From Microcaldota archaeon (GTDB lineage: Archaea; Micrarchaeota; Micrarchaeia; Anstonellales; Anstonellaceae), in assembly GCA_021814005.1 (NCBI GenBank), contig JAKAJC010000008.1:1-44644 (forward strand): a stretch of DNA of 44,644 nt. Reading direction: 5' to 3'. Shown piece after piece: positions 41,266 through 44,644 of the stretch. Each line of letters begins with the position of its first letter. Position 1 is the stretch's first letter. Both the position numbers and the translations under genes were made by a program. A model generated the notes under the pieces. The model did no database searches. It was not told the DNA's origin and worked only from the letters and a program-made list of their open reading frames with translations.

Positions 41266-42738
41266 ATGGCGCCCGTCAACAAACCCCCCGTCAAGAACGC
41301 CAATCAGTCATTTGACATCCACTTTTCATACCAGATTGCGGGCGACATGCTCAACTTCATTCCGACGCCAGAGGAGCAAATCAACCGCCTTGGCGCCATG
41401 GGCACCCAGTATCTTCATCAAAAACGCCCCGATCTGGCCATTCCGTTTTTCGAGGCGCAGGCCGGCGTGCGCATAAAGCAAATCATCGACAAGCCTGTGC
41501 ACGTATGGGAAAAGGTTGAGGAGCTTTCCAAATGGGTAATCTATTTCCAGAGCCAGAAAATCGAGGGAGTTGCCCAGCTCTACCGCGACGCCGAGACAGG
41601 CCAGCGCGTCTACGGCATCATCCACACTCCCGGCTCGCTGTCAATGGACAAGCACGTGAGCGAGCTTGCCGCCGCCATCAACGGCTCGTTCTCACACCGG
41701 CTGTCCGAGCGCGCCGCCATACTCTATTCGGCTGACCCGCAGGTGGTTGTCAACACAATCGTGGGCGACGGCACTCTTTCAATAAAACAAAAAGTCGAGC
41801 TGCTGGGCGCTCTTGAGAAAAAAACAAAATCCAAGATTTATGGCCACGCAAGAGCCGAGCAGTCACAGCTCTCGAAGCACGCAAGCCAGCAGAAATCAGC
41901 TTCCAAAAAAACAAAACAAAAAAACCAAACTGCGAACACCGAAGTTTCATCTTCAAAAGCAAACAAGAGCGGCCCGTCGGTTTCACTCGAAAAGCTCGGC
42001 TTTACGCCGTTCTTGCTCGCTACCCATTCCGGAGTGAGCTATTATGCAAAACACACGCTCAAGATGTCTCCGGAGCAGGTTCTTTCCATCTTGCGGGAGC
42101 ATTGGAACGATATCTGCAAGGATTTTGCCAAAATCGAGTCAGACCGCAACGGCAACTGGGGCCCGAACAAGGCCGTGCCGCCGAATTATGTGGCCGCCCT
42201 GCTGGCCCGCTTCTATCTCAACGCCGAGGCGCGCCGCATTTCTCCAAACATGATGGAAGTCATAGTCAGCAAGGAGAGCAACTGGAAAAAGGATTTGATA
42301 AGCAATCAGGACATGGGCCTTTTCCAGATAAACAAGAGTTCAATCGACGACATGTGCCAAATCGATGTCAACACCCACAGGCAGATTCGCATGAACGAGG
42401 TCAACGCACAAATGAAGAAGTGGGGGCTGAAACCCTTTGACATTCACTTGGGCCAGTATTACGAAACCAACCGCAAAAAAGGGCGCGGATGGAAAAAACT
42501 CGAATTCGACACAAATCCCAAAAGCCGCTATTACCAGACTCTTTGCAGCCCTGACGCGGTCGAGATGGCCTCGTGGGTGCTTGTGCGCAAAATGCTGGAC
42601 AACCACATAACCTGCCCGCCCGACAAGATGAGCGAGTCGCAGATACAACTGGTGTTCGGAGACTACAACTCTTCGAAATCTGCCGGCGTCTATTCAACAG
42701 ACGCGATGAAGCGCTTGAACTGGGTAAGGTCACCCTGA
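41266..42738 (+). CDS. Protein with C-terminal lysozyme/transglycosylase-like domain
   Basis: This 490-residue protein has an N-terminal helical region and a Lys/Ser/Gln-rich linker (about 205-245). The C-terminal domain looks like soluble lytic transglycosylase: SKESNW with Glu337 as candidate catalytic acid, then DMGLFQINKSSIDD (Gly351 to Ile355), the usual E-S...G-x-x-Q pattern. No signal peptide is evident. Archaea lack murein, so a target is not obvious. The domain could act on a neighbour's wall, on another polymer, or have lost activity. The fold assignment rests on a short motif pair. Confidence 0.6.
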   Translation: MAPVNKPPVKNANQSFDIHFSYQIAGDMLNFIPTPEEQINRLGAMGTQYLHQKRPDLAIPFFEAQAGVRIKQIIDKPVHVWEKVEELSKWVIYFQSQKIEGVAQLYRDAETGQRVYGIIHTPGSLSMDKHVSELAAAINGSFSHRLSERAAILYSADPQVVVNTIVGDGTLSIKQKVELLGALEKKTKSKIYGHARAEQSQLSKHASQQKSASKKTKQKNQTANTEVSSSKANKSGPSVSLEKLGFTPFLLATHSGVSYYAKHTLKMSPEQVLSILREHWNDICKDFAKIESDRNGNWGPNKAVPPNYVAALLARFYLNAEARRISPNMMEVIVSKESNWKKDLISNQDMGLFQINKSSIDDMCQIDVNTHRQIRMNEVNAQMKKWGLKPFDIHLGQYYETNRKKGRGWKKLEFDTNPKSRYYQTLCSPDAVEMASWVLVRKMLDNHITCPPDKMSESQIQLVFGDYNSSKSAGVYSTDAMKRLNWVRSP

Positions 42739-42779
42739 ATTGGCGAACTGGCCGAAAGATGCATGCTTTTGTTTTAGCC

Positions 42780-43154
42780 CTAGCCCGAAGCTTCTGCCGC
42801 GCCGCGCTGTGATGTCGCCAGCGCCTTTTCGAGCATGGAGCGCAGCTCCTCGGATTTGGCCCGCAGCTTGTCCTCCTGCTTGCCCAGAGAGCCGGCCCTC
42901 ACTTCAAAAGTCTCGATTTTCTCGCTCAAATCCTTTTTAGCCGCGGCCGCGCTTGTCTCGATAAGAAGGTTGCCGACCGCCTTGTAGATTTTTCCCGAGG
43001 CGTTCTTGAGCTCCTCGTTGGCCATCTTCATTTCCTCGACCTGCATGGACACCTGCTGGCGCTGCATGCTGACCATCTGCAGCTGGCGCTGCAAATTCTG
43101 GAATTCGTCCACCTGGGACTGGAGCTTTTGGGGGTCGCGTATTGGTTCAGCCAT
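42780..43154 (-). CDS. pfdB: Prefoldin subunit beta
   Basis: This 124-residue cochaperone subunit has two long coiled-coil arms (DPQKLQSQVDEFQNLQRQLQ; KIETFEVRAGSLGKQEDKLR) joined by the beta hairpin region KIYKAVGNLLIETSAAAA. It assembles with prefoldin alpha into a hexamer that holds unfolded proteins. AAGGTG stands seven nt before the ATG. Brix and Pcc1-like genes upstream reproduce a known archaeal cluster, which supports all three calls. Confidence 0.92.
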   Translation of the reverse strand: MAEPIRDPQKLQSQVDEFQNLQRQLQMVSMQRQQVSMQVEEMKMANEELKNASGKIYKAVGNLLIETSAAAAKKDLSEKIETFEVRAGSLGKQEDKLRAKSEELRSMLEKALATSQRGAAEASG

Positions 43155-43238
43155 GAAAATACACCTTCGTTTTATGTGATGATTATATTCGACGGGATGC
43201 TTTCCGCAAAGAAGGTTATAAACCCTGCAGACCTCGCA

Positions 43239-43457
43239 TCAGGCCCGCTCCAGACTGCGCATCAGTTCAGCCAGCCTTTTGGCCGTGTAAACCGCAACCT
43301 TCTTTTTCTGCGCCGAAAGAGGCGGCAATGAGAGCAGAACGCGCGAGCCATCGGCCTTTGCGCCCACTTTGCTGCCGGCAATCTGTTCCAGCTGGGTTTG
43401 CAGCACCGGCGCGGCCGAGAGGGCCGCCTCATGAGTGCCAAATTCGAATTCCATCAT
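43239..43457 (-). CDS. Probable KEOPS subunit Pcc1-like
   Basis: This 72-residue protein has the size and beta-alpha-beta-beta-alpha pattern of Pcc1 (MEFEFGTHEAALSAAPVL; SRVLLSLPPLSAQ; KRLAELMRSLE). Pcc1 helps the KEOPS complex make the t6A modification of tRNA. Sequence evidence alone is weak. The stronger support is position between an Imp4-like gene and prefoldin beta, where archaea often keep pcc1. The start overlaps the stop of the previous gene as ATGA. Confidence 0.6.
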   Translation of the reverse strand: MMEFEFGTHEAALSAAPVLQTQLEQIAGSKVGAKADGSRVLLSLPPLSAQKKKVAVYTAKRLAELMRSLERA

Positions 43458-43984
43458 TTCACCCAGCAATATTCGAGAGAAAGCAGCAGCTGTTTTGCGG
43501 CCGAAAGCTTCAGCGCATTTTCATTTTTCTTTTTTGTTTTTTTGGCCTCGACTTCCACTTCTATAGGCTCGTCAGAAAATTCGGCAAGCGGATGGTTTTC
43601 AAGGCCAAGAAATGCGAGAATGGCGGCCTCTTCGTCATTCTTTTTTGCTGCCACGAACACGTAGGCATCTTCTCCCAAAACATCAGCCGCTCTCGCGCCG
43701 GATTTGATGCCGCGCACTTCGAACATGCGCGAATCCCACATCCAAATTTCCTTTCCGTTTTCTTCAACCGCGAGATGGCGGGAGCGAAGTGAGAAAAGTG
43801 ACGGAGCGTCAGCCACCATCACCACGAGCAATGTTTTCTCACCGGCTCTTTTCGCCCTCTCATCAAGCCGCTCAAGCCTTGTCTCGCCGCGGGGCATGAA
43901 TGTCGCGTCCGGCAGCGCGTCCGCAAGGGCGAGAGCAGCTTTTTTCACTTCTTTCGGCGCGTTTTTGGAGGTGGTGAGCCACAT
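43454..43984 (-). CDS. Brix domain protein, Imp4-like
   Basis: This 176-residue protein fits archaeal single-domain Brix proteins, which bind rRNA during ribosome assembly. The start MWLTTSKNAPKEVKKAALAL, then PDATFMPRGETRLERL and TLLVVMVADAPSLFSLR, follow the family's opening. A Lys/Glu-rich segment (VEVEAKKTKKKNE) precedes the C-terminal helix. CTTTTTATCC is centred 27 nt before the ATG at 43984, so the longer frame to 44107 is rejected. First gene of the Brix-Pcc1-prefoldin operon. Confidence 0.8.
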   Translation of the reverse strand: MWLTTSKNAPKEVKKAALALADALPDATFMPRGETRLERLDERAKRAGEKTLLVVMVADAPSLFSLRSRHLAVEENGKEIWMWDSRMFEVRGIKSGARAADVLGEDAYVFVAAKKNDEEAAILAFLGLENHPLAEFSDEPIEVEVEAKKTKKKNENALKLSAAKQLLLSLEYCWVK

Positions 43985-44006
43985 GGCGGCTATTTCGCGG
44001 CGGAAG

Positions 44007-44017
44007 GATAAAAAGGC
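44007..44017. promoter_or_regulatory. TATA element between the Brix operon and the divergent gene
   Basis: CCTTTTTATCC on the minus strand is 27 nt from the Brix ATG. Read on the plus strand as GGATAAAAAGG it is about 37 nt before the ATG at 44049, so it could serve both. Confidence 0.5.
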
Positions 44018-44048
44018 TGGGCCGCCAGCATTTTTGCTGGATGAGAAA

Positions 44049-44644
44049 ATGGCTTTTTTGAAATCTTTTGTAGCGCCTGGTGCCAAAAAAGTTCTGCTTC
44101 CCGCCATTTTCGTTTCAGCATTCTTCTATTACGGCTGCGGGCGGGGCGGGCAAGAGATTAATAAACACGCGCCGGAAAATAGTTCCATGTCGCTTCAAAC
44201 TCCGGTGCCAAAGAAAGACAGCATAAAAAACACTCTTTCAGCAACCATCGCGGCCGATACCCCTTCTCTCAAGCAGAAAGTCATTGTAGCTTATTCAGGC
44301 GGCAAGGGCATCAAGCCCACGAAGATTACCCAGGCGGACAAGGAAAACAAACTTTCCACGGCAAACGCGCTGACCTATGAAAAGCGCGTGCAGATGGACA
44401 AGAACATGTGGAATTCCTGGTACAACTCCTCGAATCTGTCAAAGTTCGAAAGCCTCATGTTCCATGACATTGACAAGAAGACTGACGCCCTTCTCACAAA
44501 GTATTCCGTCCGGGCGGGCGCGCGCGCCTTCGCACTGCTTTTCAAAGACCTGTTTTTCGAAGCATTCGAGTCCGACATACAGGATATCGGCTCATCGCCA
44601 AAACTCTTGGCCAAACTCAACGCGCTCTTCAATTCCTCGCCGGC
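44049..44644 (+). CDS. Unknown, probably membrane-tethered protein (3' end outside the window)
   Basis: The frame opens at ATG 44049 and stays open to the edge (198 codons). The N-terminus has a basic lead and a hydrophobic stretch (KKVLLPAIFVSAFFYYG) followed by Cys, then a polar, helical region with aromatic-rich parts (NMWNSWYNSSNLSKFESLMF). An in-frame ATG at 44187 has a TATA-like AGATTAATAAAC about 26 nt upstream and would give a soluble protein instead. I recognise no family. Codon use is like that of the core genes. Confidence 0.6.
   Translation, partial: MAFLKSFVAPGAKKVLLPAIFVSAFFYYGCGRGGQEINKHAPENSSMSLQTPVPKKDSIKNTLSATIAADTPSLKQKVIVAYSGGKGIKPTKITQADKENKLSTANALTYEKRVQMDKNMWNSWYNSSNLSKFESLMFHDIDKKTDALLTKYSVRAGARAFALLFKDLFFEAFESDIQDIGSSPKLLAKLNALFNSSP

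Overview
The window comes from an archaeon, most likely an uncultivated lineage of the DPANN kind, though I cannot name it from sequence alone. The archaeal markers are TFB, RadA, archaeal-type leucyl-tRNA synthetase, Trm5, prefoldin beta, a Brix/Imp4-like protein, a Pcc1-like subunit, Sec61 beta, prepilins with class III signal peptides, and an intron-containing tRNA-Met. TATA boxes repeatedly lie 25-27 nt upstream of the start codon, so many transcripts are probably leaderless. I used that spacing to choose several starts.

Layout. (1) 1-5164, minus strand: a type IV pilus-like operon with a major prepilin, three small membrane-anchored pseudopilin-like proteins, the assembly ATPase and a T2SSF platform protein. 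A divergent 1280-residue cell-surface protein follows (5300-9142). (2) 9206-18846: information-processing genes (trm5, leuS, tfb, radA), mscL, small proteins, a tRNA-Met with a 105-nt intron, and an RNase P RNA gene found by its helices P1 and P4. A Sec61 beta gene and a possibly frameshifted helix-turn-helix gene also lie here. (3) 18887-22723: a patchwork of a methyltransferase-like gene between direct repeats, remnants of a duplicated lipoprotein/Nudix gene pair, the intact lipoprotein, a DUF488 gene, a Nudix hydrolase and a lone prepilin. (4) 22844-24250: a phosphohexomutase, then an AT-rich spacer. (5) 24469-37115: an accessory-looking island with a VirB4/HerA-like ATPase, a radical SAM protein carrying a membrane segment and a long extra C-terminal domain, a double-module AsnC/Lrp regulator, and six tandem paralogous cysteine-rich genes. 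(6) 37175-44644: L-threonine dehydrogenase (SDR type), a membrane-anchored protein, tRNA-Thr, purA, a DHH phosphoesterase, a lysozyme-fold protein, a Brix/Pcc1/prefoldin operon, and the start of an unknown gene.

The most striking part is the six-gene cysteine-rich array (30929-37115). It encodes eight homologous modules of two kinds (N and C) in strict alternation: NC fused, N, C, NC fused, N, C. Every module carries about nine repeats of almost exactly 12 residues, with Cys (or Ser/Leu/Met/Ala) at positions 3 and 12. This gives a ladder of CxxC pairs and suggests a cytosolic beta-solenoid. The neighbouring radical SAM protein, ATPase and AsnC regulator make a plausible but unproven functional unit.
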